This document shows positions 1 through 8,584 of a stretch of 43,942 nt of DNA, one piece after another. The notes beneath the pieces are model-generated. The model was given only the letters and a program-made list of their open reading frames with translations. It searched no databases and was not told the DNA's origin. The position numbers and the translations under genes are program-made. Positions within the stretch are counted from its first letter, which is position 1. Each line of letters begins with the position of its first letter. Source of the DNA: Bacteroidota bacterium (GTDB lineage Bacteria; Bacteroidota; Bacteroidia; NS11-12g; UBA955); NCBI GenBank assembly GCA_005798825.1, contig SYIL01000018.1, forward strand, positions 1 to 43,942. The letters run 5' to 3'.

Positions 1-45
1 CTTGCCCATAACTAGATTATATACGAAACTACGCCAATCAAACAT
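1..45 (-). CDS. N-terminus of an unidentified protein, cut by window start
   Basis: An ATG on the minus strand opens a reading frame that stays open for 15 codons to the edge of the window and begins MFDWRSFVYNLVMGK. It is divergent from the recombinase gene, leaving about 120 bp between the two starts. The fragment is too short to identify and may be chance. It is listed because the neighbouring space needs a gene on this side and the peptide has a plausible composition. Confidence 0.3.
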   Translation of the reverse strand, partial: MFDWRSFVYNLVMGK

Positions 46-166
46 GATTTCCAAAACGCATGTATACCATTGATTTTATGTCTTTTGCGAAAATTACAAA
101 TTGCGTATTAGCGATTGCAAAAATCACCCACTACCTTCGTATATTATTACCAATATCCCTTCAAAT

Positions 167-1222
167 ATGAGGTTCGAGCTCACCACACACCACAATACAA
201 ATGTGATTTTCTGCTACTTCGAATATGACCCCAAAGCCCTAGAAAATTTCAAAAAATCCTATCCCCAAGCAAAATGGAGTCGTTTAAAATCTGCTTGGTT
301 TTTACCCGACACGCAACTTTATCGCAAACGACTCAATATAGCATTGCCAGAAATTGGCGATCAAATTTTACCTAAACTATATGCTTGCAATCAACGAGAA
401 TTTGTGAAATTCAGAAACGCCCTTCAACAAAAAGCTTTCTCACCCAATACCATCAGATTGTATTTATACGAGTTTGCTCAGTTGGTGATTGTATTGAAGC
501 ATTATCCTGTACAGAATTTAACCTCGGTTCGGCTAAACTCTTATTTTCTGTATTGTATCAAAACACTGAAACATTCAGAATCACACGTATATTCTCGGAT
601 GAATGCTGTGAAATCATACTTCCATTTGGTTTGTCAACGCATTGAGATTTTCGATTTGGTGATACGCCCTAAACCGACCAAAAAACTCCCCAAAGTTCTC
701 AGCACTGTTGAGGTCAAAAAATTATTTCTTGCAACTGATAATGTAAAACATGTACTCATTTTAAAAATCGCGTATGGCATGGGTTTGCGTGTAAGTGAAA
801 TTATAAATTTACAGTTGGCGCACATTGATATTGACCGCATGCAGGTGCTGATCGCATCTGGAAAAGGCAAAAAAGATCGATACGTCAATTTCCCTCATTC
901 ATTGGTTCAATTGTTTGATGATTATTTAAAAATGTATCAGCCCAAAAAATATATTTTCGAAGGGCAATTTGATGAACAATATACAACCCGAAGTGCGCAA
1001 GCGGTATTCCATAAAGCGATGTTAAAGGCCGGCATCAATAAATCTGTTGGAATCCACGGTCTGAGACACTCCTACGCAACACATCTCCTCGAAGCAGGCA
1101 CAGACATGGTCTTTATCCAAAAGTTATTGGGGCATTCCCAAATAAAAACTACAGAAATTTACGCCAAAGTATCCAACAAGATCATCTCTCAAGTGAGAAG
1201 CCCTCTGGATTCCATTAAGTAA
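167..1222 (+). CDS. Tyrosine recombinase / phage-type integrase
   Basis: Site-specific DNA strand exchange enzyme of the XerC/XerD/integrase superfamily. The C-terminal catalytic domain carries the expected residues: Arg in GMGLRVSEI, Lys in GKGKKDR, His-x-x-Arg in HGLRHSYATH, His in LGHS and the Tyr nucleophile in TTEIYAKVS. A SAM-like core-binding domain precedes it (around FSPNTIRLYLYEF). The first ~70 residues resemble an extra N-terminal domain (KWSRLKSAWFLP) found in Bacteroidota integrases, so it is probably not the housekeeping XerC or XerD. The frame is open upstream to a TTG at 101, but the ATG at 167 begins where the N-terminal domain begins, so I chose 167 (351 aa). The gene is convergent with hutH and overlaps it by 8 bp. 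No attachment site or cargo genes are visible, so its job is unknown. Confidence 0.9.
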   Translation: MRFELTTHHNTNVIFCYFEYDPKALENFKKSYPQAKWSRLKSAWFLPDTQLYRKRLNIALPEIGDQILPKLYACNQREFVKFRNALQQKAFSPNTIRLYLYEFAQLVIVLKHYPVQNLTSVRLNSYFLYCIKTLKHSESHVYSRMNAVKSYFHLVCQRIEIFDLVIRPKPTKKLPKVLSTVEVKKLFLATDNVKHVLILKIAYGMGLRVSEIINLQLAHIDIDRMQVLIASGKGKKDRYVNFPHSLVQLFDDYLKMYQPKKYIFEGQFDEQYTTRSAQAVFHKAMLKAGINKSVGIHGLRHSYATHLLEAGTDMVFIQKLLGHSQIKTTEIYAKVSNKIISQVRSPLDSIK

Positions 1223-2678
1223 TTCTCGGAAACAACCACCCCTTGGCAGAGGCAATAAGGTCTTGCATGGGTTGGGTTTTGTGATCGATGTCGTAGGCCT
1301 TAGAAAACGCATCAACCCCTCGCTGCAAAGCCGGTGAGGTTTTCAGATCACGCTGCTTCAACGCCGCCACCCCGCACAACCATTCCACCGCCAAAATATT
1401 CTCCACGTTCTCAATCACACGGAGCAATTTGGTGGCTGCATTCGCACCCATACTCACATGGTCCTCCTGTCCATTCGAACTCATAATACTATCCACCGAT
1501 GCCGGTGTGCACAACTGTTTATTTTGGGATGCCAGAGCCGCCGCACTATACTGGGCAATCATGTAACCACTATCCAACCCTGCACCATCGGCCAAATAGG
1601 ACGATAAGCCCCGCTGTCCGCTCACCAACAAATAGGTTCTGCGCTCGCTGATGCTGCCCAACTCAGACAAAGCCATCGCAGCGTAATCCAAAGTCAAGGC
1701 CAAGGGCTGTCCGTGAAAATTCCCTCCACTCAGCACGATATTCTCTTCCTCAAACACATTGGGATTATCGGTTACCGAATTGAGTTCTGTTTCCCAAACC
1801 GATATACAATGGTTGAGGGCGTCGTATGAAGCGCCGTGAACCTGAGGAATACACCTAAAACTATAGGGGTCTTGCACTTGTTTTTTGGGTTGCTTTGCGA
1901 TGGGCGATTCTTCCAAAATAGCCCGAATTTCTGCTGCGGCCGCAATTTGGCCTGCATGGGGTCGTATGCGGTGAATAATTGATTCAAAAGGTTCCATCTT
2001 ACAATCAAAAGCATCTAGGCTAAGTGCGCTTATCACGGGCAATTGTTTAAATATTTGGGTAATACTTCGAAAAGAAATCAAAGCATGAGCCAACATAAAT
2101 TGCGTCCCATTGATCAAGCCAATGGCCTCTTTGGGGCCAAATTGCAGGGGTAACCAATTGTTTTGTTTTAGCCATTCGGAAGCAGAAATAGTTTGCTTTC
2201 CCTTCAAGCAAAGAAAGCCTTTGCCAATAAGTGGAAGCGACATCTGTGATAAAGGTGCAAGATCGCCTGAAGCCCCGAGAGACCCCTGTTCGGTAACCAA
2301 GGGATACCATCCTTGGTTATACATTGCCGCCAAACGCTCAAAAACAATGGGTCGAATGGCAGAAAACCCCTTGGAGATATTCAGCATTTTCAACCACAAC
2401 ATTGCCCTAACCAACATTGAATCTATGGGCAACCCAAGTCCTGCGGCATGGGTAATGAGTAAATTATTTTGCAATTCGCTCAGTTTATCAGCCGATATCT
2501 CTATGTGCTGTAGTGAGCCAAATCCTGTATTAACCCCATAAATTGGAAAATCTGATTGGGCAATATAACGCTGCAAAAAAGCCACACTTCCCTCCATTCT
2601 TTGCCTATCTTTTAAAGACAATTCGACCGCATGATTCAGCGATTCTAAGGCCTGTTTGAGTGTATAATGCGGTTTCAT
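1215..2678 (-). CDS. hutH: Histidine ammonia-lyase
   Basis: Cytosolic enzyme converting L-histidine to trans-urocanate and ammonia, the first step of histidine degradation. The Ala-Ser-Gly triad that forms the MIO cofactor is present in GSLGASGDLAPLSQ. GVNTGFGSL, LITHAAGLG and NGQEDHVSMGA are also present; the QEDHVSM block and the His after Thr in LITH favour histidine over tyrosine or phenylalanine lyases. The length (487 aa) is close to the family norm. Its ATG overlaps the hisS stop in an ATGA arrangement, so it is probably translated from the hisS transcript. No hutU, hutI or hutG lies in the window; the rest of the pathway may be elsewhere, or urocanate may be the end product here. Confidence 0.93.
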   Translation of the reverse strand: MKPHYTLKQALESLNHAVELSLKDRQRMEGSVAFLQRYIAQSDFPIYGVNTGFGSLQHIEISADKLSELQNNLLITHAAGLGLPIDSMLVRAMLWLKMLNISKGFSAIRPIVFERLAAMYNQGWYPLVTEQGSLGASGDLAPLSQMSLPLIGKGFLCLKGKQTISASEWLKQNNWLPLQFGPKEAIGLINGTQFMLAHALISFRSITQIFKQLPVISALSLDAFDCKMEPFESIIHRIRPHAGQIAAAAEIRAILEESPIAKQPKKQVQDPYSFRCIPQVHGASYDALNHCISVWETELNSVTDNPNVFEEENIVLSGGNFHGQPLALTLDYAAMALSELGSISERRTYLLVSGQRGLSSYLADGAGLDSGYMIAQYSAAALASQNKQLCTPASVDSIMSSNGQEDHVSMGANAATKLLRVIENVENILAVEWLCGVAALKQRDLKTSPALQRGVDAFSKAYDIDHKTQPMQDLIASAKGWLFPRIT

Positions 2679-4057
2679 TTCGTCAGGGTTAACGCTTGAA
2701 TTATTTCTGCTATCGACAACAATTGTTGGGTTCCAGTATGCAGGTTTTTAAAACTCACTTTTTGGGCTTCTCTTTCTTCATTTCCAATAATGGCAGCATA
2801 CCCCAAGGAGTTACTATTGGCATAATCAAGTTGTTTTTTTAGTTTGGGTGTTCCGGGATACAATTCACAATGCAAGCCTGCAGCGCGAAGCGCGCGTGCA
2901 GTATTTACAGCAAATGGTAGACAGGAATCATTCATTGCACAAACCAAAACAGCGTGCTGATTGAAAGTAAATACCGGAAATAAGGTGCCCGCATCCAAGC
3001 TATCGAAAACCCTGTCTAACCCGAACGAAACCCCCACACCAGAAACATCCCGAAGGCCAAAAATTTCTGTGAGATTATCGTATCGACCGCCACCACCCAA
3101 ACTTCCCAAACGAAAATCTTCAGGCAATCGACTGTCGTTCAATTCAATTTCAAATACCATACCCGTATAATAACTTAACCCTCGGGCCAGGGTGAAATCT
3201 AATACCACATTGGCAGTCGATCCAAGTAAATTGAGTATCTGCTTCGTATCTGTAAGGGCCTTTTGCAATGCACTACCCTGGATCATTGATGCAGATTCAG
3301 CAAGGGCAATTTTGGCGTCGTTACCAGCAATGGATTTAGAATCCCAAAGCCAATTCCAAGCTGAAACGGCCATCCCCAAACCCCTGGCCTCTAATTCACG
3401 TATCACGCCTTCCTTTCCAATCTTATCGGCTTTGTCTATCACAATCATAAATGAATTCCAATTGTCTACACTTCCCAAAATCGGTAAAAAAGAATCTAAA
3501 ATCCCCCGGTGATTGATTCGAATATTCACCCCCAGATCCAAACGAAAAAATACCTCCTGAACCATTTCAATCAATTCAGATTCAGAAACCACCGATTGTG
3601 TGCCCACGACATCTATATCGCATTGCCAAAATTCGCGATACCTACCCCTTTGTGGACGATCCGCACGCCAAACGGGTTGAATTTGATACCGTTTAAAAGG
3701 AAATGTTATTTTATCCCGATTCATGACCACAAATCGAGCCAATGGAACCGTCAAATCGTAACGCAATCCACGATCAGCAATTTGCGTTGCAAGCTTTTTA
3801 CTATCCTTCTCTTGAAACGTCTTTTCATTTACTTTGGATAAAAAATCACCAGAATTTAACACCTTAAACAACAATTGATCTCCCTCATCGCCGTATTTTC
3901 CTTGAAGCGTTTGCAGATTTTCCAATGCGGGTGTTTCCATTGCACCGAAACCATGAGAAACGAAGATGGTCTCCATTACAGACAAAATATACTTTCTACC
4001 TTGCATCACCGCAGGCGAAAAATCGCGTGTTCCTGAAGGCAAACTAGGCTTTTCCAT
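2675..4057 (-). CDS. hisS: Histidyl-tRNA synthetase
   Basis: Class II aminoacyl-tRNA synthetase charging tRNA-His in the cytosol. The sequence opens with SLPSGTRDFSPAVMQGR (motif 1 region). It continues with RYDLTVPLARFV, motif 2 (QIQPVWRADRPQRGRYREFWQCD), the histidine-binding LARGLSYYTGMVFEIE and the motif 3 block GVGVSFGLDRVF. A C-terminal anticodon-binding domain follows (GLHCELYPGTPKLKKQLDYAN). At 460 aa it fits the longer HisRS type seen in Bacteroidota. The stop overlaps the hutH start by 4 bp. A TAACTTCG sequence, one base from the TAnnTTTG consensus, lies 5 nt upstream of the start, so the message may be nearly leaderless. Confidence 0.97.
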   Translation of the reverse strand: MEKPSLPSGTRDFSPAVMQGRKYILSVMETIFVSHGFGAMETPALENLQTLQGKYGDEGDQLLFKVLNSGDFLSKVNEKTFQEKDSKKLATQIADRGLRYDLTVPLARFVVMNRDKITFPFKRYQIQPVWRADRPQRGRYREFWQCDIDVVGTQSVVSESELIEMVQEVFFRLDLGVNIRINHRGILDSFLPILGSVDNWNSFMIVIDKADKIGKEGVIRELEARGLGMAVSAWNWLWDSKSIAGNDAKIALAESASMIQGSALQKALTDTKQILNLLGSTANVVLDFTLARGLSYYTGMVFEIELNDSRLPEDFRLGSLGGGGRYDNLTEIFGLRDVSGVGVSFGLDRVFDSLDAGTLFPVFTFNQHAVLVCAMNDSCLPFAVNTARALRAAGLHCELYPGTPKLKKQLDYANSNSLGYAAIIGNEEREAQKVSFKNLHTGTQQLLSIAEIIQALTLTK

Positions 4058-4154
4058 GTTGCGAAGTTAAGGAGTGAGAGGCAAAGGCCTAAATCTGTAT
4101 CGAAATTTACGCAAATTGCTTAGTCTTTGGCATATTATTTGAAATACATAGTCC

Positions 4155-4661
4155 ATGATCAGAAATTATATCACTGTCTTTTTATTGGGTTTGATGGGCA
4201 CGGCTTCGTCTCTTTTAGGACAAGATATACCCCAAGATGTACCATCTGTCCAGGTCAAAACCATTGATGATGTTCCGGTGAATTTCAATACTTTCATCAC
4301 TAAAAATTCCATTACATTGGTTTCCTTTTGGGCCACATGGTGTGGGCCTTGCATCAAAGAATTACAAGCGATAGACGAACGTTATGCCGAATGGCAAGAA
4401 AAATATTCTGTTAAATTAATTGCCGTTAGTATTGATGATGCGCGAAATAGCCGCAAAGTAAAACCCAAAGTACTCGCAGAAAACTGGAAATATGAGATTG
4501 TATTAGACGAAAATATGGATTTGGCAAGGACGATGAACGTCAATAATCCTCCGATGATGTTCATTTATGACAAAAATGGAAAACTCGTCTACACACACCA
4601 AGGATATACCCCTGGTGGAGAAGATGAACTTGAAAAAAAGCTTCAGGAATTAACCAAATAA
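4155..4661 (+). CDS. TlpA/ResA-like thiol-disulfide oxidoreductase
   Basis: Small exported thioredoxin-fold protein of 168 aa. Residues 1-23 form a signal peptide (hydrophobic run VFLLGLMGTASSLLG). The active site WCGPC sits in FWATWCGPCIKEL near residue 62, and the cis-proline region is NNPPMMFIYDKNGK. These features place it in the TlpA/ResA group, which reduces or isomerises disulfides outside the cytoplasm, for example in cytochrome c maturation. The partner is unknown: no cytochrome genes are nearby. It is transcribed divergently from hisS, 97 bp away, and convergently with the pirin gene. Confidence 0.88.
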   Translation: MIRNYITVFLLGLMGTASSLLGQDIPQDVPSVQVKTIDDVPVNFNTFITKNSITLVSFWATWCGPCIKELQAIDERYAEWQEKYSVKLIAVSIDDARNSRKVKPKVLAENWKYEIVLDENMDLARTMNVNNPPMMFIYDKNGKLVYTHQGYTPGGEDELEKKLQELTK

Positions 4662-4721
4662 ACCCACCAAATCATTTTTTTGATTGTTTGGGCGACCACC
4701 CCGTTTCTCTTTGGCTTGCCA

Positions 4722-5432
4722 TTACCATCGCATCGGAACTTCAATAATCAACACATCTGCGCCAAATTCTGCGGTAAAATTCAAACGGTCTACTTCCCAA
4801 ATTCCAATGGCATCCCTGCGGCGCAATAAGTGGCCGTTTACCTCAACTGTACCTTCAATAACAAAAACATATGCACCTTGATATTCTCCGTGCAAATCAT
4901 AAGATGTAGTGGAGGAACTCTCCATTTCGTTGCGCACAAAATAGGTTTTTTGCTCAGCTTTTATGGCATCACCCCCATTGGGAGTTACCAAATATTGCCA
5001 TTGATTCTGTCGACCGAAAGCATCAAAAAAACGTTGGTCATAACTGGGTATTAAATTGTGTGCTCTCGGGAATACCCACAATTGCAATAATTTGCAGGTT
5101 TGTGTTTTACTCGAATTTATTTCACTGTGGGTAATTCCTGTTCCTGCAGTCATATGCTGAACTTCACCAGCCTTTATCACCGCTATATGACCCATAGAAT
5201 CTTTGTGCTGTAATTCTCCTTCCAATATTATGGTTACAATCTCCATATTGTCGTGCGGATGCATCCCAAAACCCATTGAAGGCGAGACAGAATCGTCATT
5301 TAATACCCGCAAGGCACCAAAATGAATCTTTGCAGGATCGTGGTAATTTGCAAAACTGAAACTAAATTTAGAATCTAGCCATTCCATTTTGTTTGCACCT
5401 CTTTGCGATTCAGGATAATAAATAATCTTCAT
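4722..5432 (-). CDS. Pirin family bicupin protein
   Basis: A 236-residue protein with the pirin arrangement of two cupin barrels. The metal-binding residues of the N-terminal cupin are visible: the His pair in GMHPHDNMEIVT, then the later His and Glu in GTGITHSE. The PSMGFGMHPH and GEVQHMTAGTG blocks are diagnostic. The C-terminal cupin (YVFVIEGTVEVNGHLL) lacks a clear metal site, as is usual. Bacterial members such as YhhW have quercetin dioxygenase activity in vitro; the cellular role is generally unclear. The gene stands alone between a TlpA-like gene and a GmhB-like gene on the same strand. Confidence 0.92.
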   Translation of the reverse strand: MKIIYYPESQRGANKMEWLDSKFSFSFANYHDPAKIHFGALRVLNDDSVSPSMGFGMHPHDNMEIVTIILEGELQHKDSMGHIAVIKAGEVQHMTAGTGITHSEINSSKTQTCKLLQLWVFPRAHNLIPSYDQRFFDAFGRQNQWQYLVTPNGGDAIKAEQKTYFVRNEMESSSTTSYDLHGEYQGAYVFVIEGTVEVNGHLLRRRDAIGIWEVDRLNFTAEFGADVLIIEVPMRW

Positions 5433-5487
5433 AAAAATTGATTAGCAGGTATTTTTTAATGTGTTTTATTCAACTGCAGAAGAAAAG

Positions 5488-5994
5488 TCAACAGACTTCT
5501 TCTGGCTTGGGGATTCGTGAATTTCGTTCGATTAAAATACCCCGAACACCCGCAGAGATGGCTGCATCAATATCGCGTTGTCTGTCTCCAATAAGTATAC
5601 ATTCTGAAGCATCTAAATTGAAATGATGGAGACCTTTTTCAATCATAAGGCTACCTGGTTTTCGACACAAACAACGAAACGAATCAATGTGGTGAGAACA
5701 AAAATAAAAGTGCGCGATAACAAAACCCGACTGAATGCATAAGCCCTGAAAATATTGATGGATCGCGTGCACTACATCTTTTGTGTAACGACCCTTAGCC
5801 AATCCCCCTTGGTTGGTTACAATAATGAGTATATACCCAGCATTAAACCATTGTTTCAGGGTTTCAATTACACCAGGGAGAACTTGAAATTCTGAAAGTG
5901 ATGTAGTGTAGTCGTCTGGGTCAAAATTGATTACACCATCTCGGTCTAGAAAAAGTGCTTTTTTTACTACAACAGATTTAGAACCGTTTTTCAT
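5488..5994 (-). CDS. HAD-IIIA phosphatase, GmhB-like
   Basis: Probable phosphatase related to D-glycero-D-manno-heptose 1,7-bisphosphate 7-phosphatase, which acts in ADP-heptose synthesis for lipopolysaccharide. HAD motif I is FLDRDGVIN with both catalytic Asp residues, motif II is IIVTNQGG, motif III uses Lys in CRKPGSLMIEK and motif IV is IGDRQRDIDAA. A zinc loop like that of GmhB is present (FCSHH followed by CLCRKP). I start it at the ATG at 5994 (168 aa); the frame continues to a GTG at 6024, which would crowd the divergent glycosyltransferase start at 6033. The substrate could be another sugar phosphate or histidinol phosphate; the zinc loop favours GmhB. Confidence 0.85.
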   Translation of the reverse strand: MKNGSKSVVVKKALFLDRDGVINFDPDDYTTSLSEFQVLPGVIETLKQWFNAGYILIIVTNQGGLAKGRYTKDVVHAIHQYFQGLCIQSGFVIAHFYFCSHHIDSFRCLCRKPGSLMIEKGLHHFNLDASECILIGDRQRDIDAAISAGVRGILIERNSRIPKPEEVC

Positions 5995-6032
5995 TATTAT
6001 GCAAAATAACCTAATTTCGTTCACTAATTATC

Positions 6033-6770
6033 ATGTCACAATTCTTGGTTATCATTCCAACATACAACGAAATCGAAAATATCGAGTTGATGGTAAATGC
6101 GGTGATGGGACTAGAAAAAAAGATAGACCTATTGGTTGTGGATGACAATTCACCCGATGGCACAGCCCAAAAAGTTGAAGAATTGATGCAAACGTTTAAT
6201 CATGATGACCATGCCCGCTTACACCTTCTTAAACGAACTGAGAAAACTGGTTTAGGAACTGCGTATATCGCCGGATTTAATTGGGCTTTAGAGCGACCAT
6301 ATCAATTTATATGTGAAATGGATTGTGATTTTTCCCATCCAGTAAACAAGCTTCCTACACTTTTTTCTATCTGTGAAAATGGTGCAGATGTATGTGTAGG
6401 TTCTCGTTATTGCAATGGATTGATCAATGTAATTAATTGGCCAATGGGTCGCTTGATGATCAGTTACTATGCCAGTAAATATGTTAAATTCATCACCGGA
6501 CTAAAAATCGCAGATTCTACAGCAGGATTTGTATGTTACAGACGCATTGTATTGGAAACAATAGGAATAAACAAGATCCGTTTCAGGGGTTATGCCTTTC
6601 AAATTGAAATGAAATACCGCTCTTTTTGCAATGGCTTTAACATTGTTGAACACCCCATCATTTTCACCGATCGCATAGCAGGAAATTCGAAGATGAGCAC
6701 CAAGATTTTTCGGGAAGCTTTCTTTGGTGTTATCGAACTAAAAATCAAGCGCCTATTGGGCCAAATATAG
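6033..6770 (+). CDS. Polyprenol-phosphate mannosyl/glucosyl transferase (GT2, DPM1-like)
   Basis: Family 2 glycosyltransferase of 245 aa resembling dolichol-phosphate mannose synthase, which moves a sugar from a nucleotide donor to a polyprenyl phosphate at the inner membrane. It starts with the GT2 fold motif VIIPTYNEIENIELM, then VVDDNSPDGTA, the metal-binding DxD in EMDCDFSHP and the acceptor-side STAGFVCYRR. No C-terminal GtrA-type membrane segment follows, so it is the short soluble or peripheral type. In Bacteroidota it probably supplies lipid-linked sugar for envelope glycoconjugates, which would fit the neighbouring GmhB-like phosphatase. The start is 38 bp from the divergent phosphatase start. 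Confidence 0.9.
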   Translation: MSQFLVIIPTYNEIENIELMVNAVMGLEKKIDLLVVDDNSPDGTAQKVEELMQTFNHDDHARLHLLKRTEKTGLGTAYIAGFNWALERPYQFICEMDCDFSHPVNKLPTLFSICENGADVCVGSRYCNGLINVINWPMGRLMISYYASKYVKFITGLKIADSTAGFVCYRRIVLETIGINKIRFRGYAFQIEMKYRSFCNGFNIVEHPIIFTDRIAGNSKMSTKIFREAFFGVIELKIKRLLGQI

Positions 6771-6819
6771 GTGATCAATAGCCACAGACATTTTATAAGA
6801 CGATGTAAGCATAAAAACC

Positions 6820-6827
6820 TATATTTG
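6820..6827 (+). promoter_or_regulatory. TAnnTTTG -7 element for corA
   Basis: TATATTTG matches the Bacteroidota primary sigma factor -7 consensus and lies 49 nt before the corA start. No convincing -33 TTG was found at the ideal distance. Confidence 0.5.
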
Positions 6828-6875
6828 CAGCACTTTTCCAAATGGAAGGCGAACCCTTAAGTACAATCAAAAATA

Positions 6876-7841
6876 ATGATGCGCGTCTACTACCAGCGTC
6901 AAAATCGTGTACAGAAAGTGCAAAATCTGTCTCAGTTAGAGACATTTGATGGAATCGTTTGGATTGATTTACAAGACCCTTCACCCACAGAGATTGCTGA
7001 CGTAGAAGCAAATTTCGAGTTCAAATTCCAATCTCGACAACAACAAATTGAAATTGAAAGTTCATCACGGTATTTTGAAACTGACGATGAAATCATTGCC
7101 AATAGTAACTTTTTACATTACGAAAAATCAGGCGGTCAATTTGTTTCAAATGCTGTTTCTTTCATTTTACAAGACGACATTCTATTTACCTACCGTGATG
7201 CAGATTTAATCGCATTTTCAGATTGTGTAAAGAAAATAAAAGCCAGCGGTCGCTTGTTTCATACAGGCAAACAAATCATGGCAACTTTGCTTGAAATGGG
7301 CGTCGATAACGATGCTGATTTATTAGAAGAATTGGCAAAACAAGTTGCCGAACTTGCAAAAGCACTCTCCTTTGCCAAAAGTCCAAACGAACATTTAATT
7401 TTAGATATCAATAGAATGCAAGGACTCACCATGGAGTTAAGACAAAATGCTGTGGATAAACAACGGGTGCTCAGCGCGATTTTGAAAAGTCGGGAGTTTG
7501 AAGGCGAAGATTACGAGCGATTGCGCATTGTTATTAAAGACATTGGCTCCTTGATTGACCATACCAACTTCAATTTTGAGCGACTAGAATACCTTCAAGA
7601 TACATTTTTGGGTTTGATTAATATCGAACAAAACAAAATCATCAAAATATTTACGGTAGCGTCGGTCATTTTTATGCCTCCTACACTCATTGCCAGTATT
7701 TATGGAATGAATTGGAATTCTGGTGATTCACAAAAAGTTGGCTGGCAGAGTTGGCCCTATGGATTTGAATTTTCTCTCGGAATAATGGCTCTTTCCTCAC
7801 TGGGAATTCTCTTTTTTTTCCGCCGAAAAAAGTGGCTTTAA
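6876..7841 (+). CDS. corA: CorA-type divalent metal (Mg/Co) transporter
   Basis: Inner-membrane channel for Mg2+ and related ions, 321 aa. The signature GMN is present in SIYGMNWNSGD at the end of the first of two C-terminal membrane helices (FTVASVIFMPPTLIASIYGMN). The second helix is FSLGIMALSSLGILFFF, ending in the cytoplasmic basic tail RRKKWL. The large N-terminal cytoplasmic domain is rich in acidic residues and long helices, as expected for the CorA funnel. There are two adjacent ATGs (6876 and 6879), and the choice is arbitrary. The TATATTTG box at 6820 gives it its own promoter. Confidence 0.94.
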   Translation: MMRVYYQRQNRVQKVQNLSQLETFDGIVWIDLQDPSPTEIADVEANFEFKFQSRQQQIEIESSSRYFETDDEIIANSNFLHYEKSGGQFVSNAVSFILQDDILFTYRDADLIAFSDCVKKIKASGRLFHTGKQIMATLLEMGVDNDADLLEELAKQVAELAKALSFAKSPNEHLILDINRMQGLTMELRQNAVDKQRVLSAILKSREFEGEDYERLRIVIKDIGSLIDHTNFNFERLEYLQDTFLGLINIEQNKIIKIFTVASVIFMPPTLIASIYGMNWNSGDSQKVGWQSWPYGFEFSLGIMALSSLGILFFFRRKKWL

Positions 7842-7897
7842 AAATGTATACACTGCTGGAATGCATTTCTGCGAGGCTTTGACCACGATTAGAACCC

Positions 7898-8416
7898 ATG
7901 AACTCCTCCAACTTTCAAAGTAAAACCATTGTTTGCTTGGTTTTATTCCTTTCTAGTTCACTCGTCGCTTTGGCCCAAACTCCATCGCAATTCAATGCAA
8001 TACGTTCGGCATATCGAAAGGCGCTCGTCAACAACAATGCAATCGCTGGGTTAGAAATACGATGTAAGCCATTCACATCAAATCCCCTGGTCAATGCATA
8101 TTATGGCAGTTTTTTGGCATTAAAATGCAGAGATTCATGGTTGCCAATCACAAAATTGACATTGGCAAAAGAAGCGGAAAAGCATTTGAATCAGGCCGTA
8201 GAACAAGATAAAACCCTTACAGAAATTCGCTTTCTGCGATTCAGTTTTGAATATGCCACACCGTCAATCTTACATATGAAAACCCATCTCAAAGAAGATA
8301 AACCCTTTATACTGAAAATGGCCCTTGAGCCCTCCCCCATTGCTGAAATTGTGAAGGATTTCGTGAAAGACTGTTCGCTTTTTAGTGCTGCCGAAAAAAT
8401 GACTTTTACCCACTAA
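7898..8416 (+). CDS. Small secreted helical protein, function unknown
   Basis: A 172-residue protein with a clear signal peptide (IVCLVLFLSSSLVALAQ, cleavage near residue 27). The mature part is predominantly helical and resembles a TPR-like Bacteroidota family of unknown function, with NPLVNAYYGSFLALKCRD near the middle and EIRFLRFSFEYATPS later. I recognise the pattern but know no assigned function. It follows corA by 56 bp on the same strand and may be cotranscribed. Confidence 0.72.
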   Translation: MNSSNFQSKTIVCLVLFLSSSLVALAQTPSQFNAIRSAYRKALVNNNAIAGLEIRCKPFTSNPLVNAYYGSFLALKCRDSWLPITKLTLAKEAEKHLNQAVEQDKTLTEIRFLRFSFEYATPSILHMKTHLKEDKPFILKMALEPSPIAEIVKDFVKDCSLFSAAEKMTFTH

Positions 8417-8584
8417 TTTTTGGCATACTTACCCCATTACAAGCGAAACGTCTTCTGAGAAAAATACGGTTCTGACATGAATAAATTCATGGCGAATTTG
8501 CGGTCCAGCCCGTATCCTGTATATTCAGCCGGAGATATCCATTACAATGAATTGCGATGGACATCTTCCCCCATGAATAGACCC

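Noticed and set aside
2110-2541. 143-codon plus-strand frame inside hutH
   Set aside because: Antisense shadow of a gene with clear catalytic motifs.
3192-3841. Two plus-strand frames of about 106 and 110 codons inside hisS
   Set aside because: Antisense shadows of a conserved synthetase gene.
4663-4693. Imperfect inverted repeat around a T run after the TlpA-like gene, considered as a terminator
   Set aside because: Only about 9 of 12 stem positions pair and the T run is in the loop rather than after the stem.
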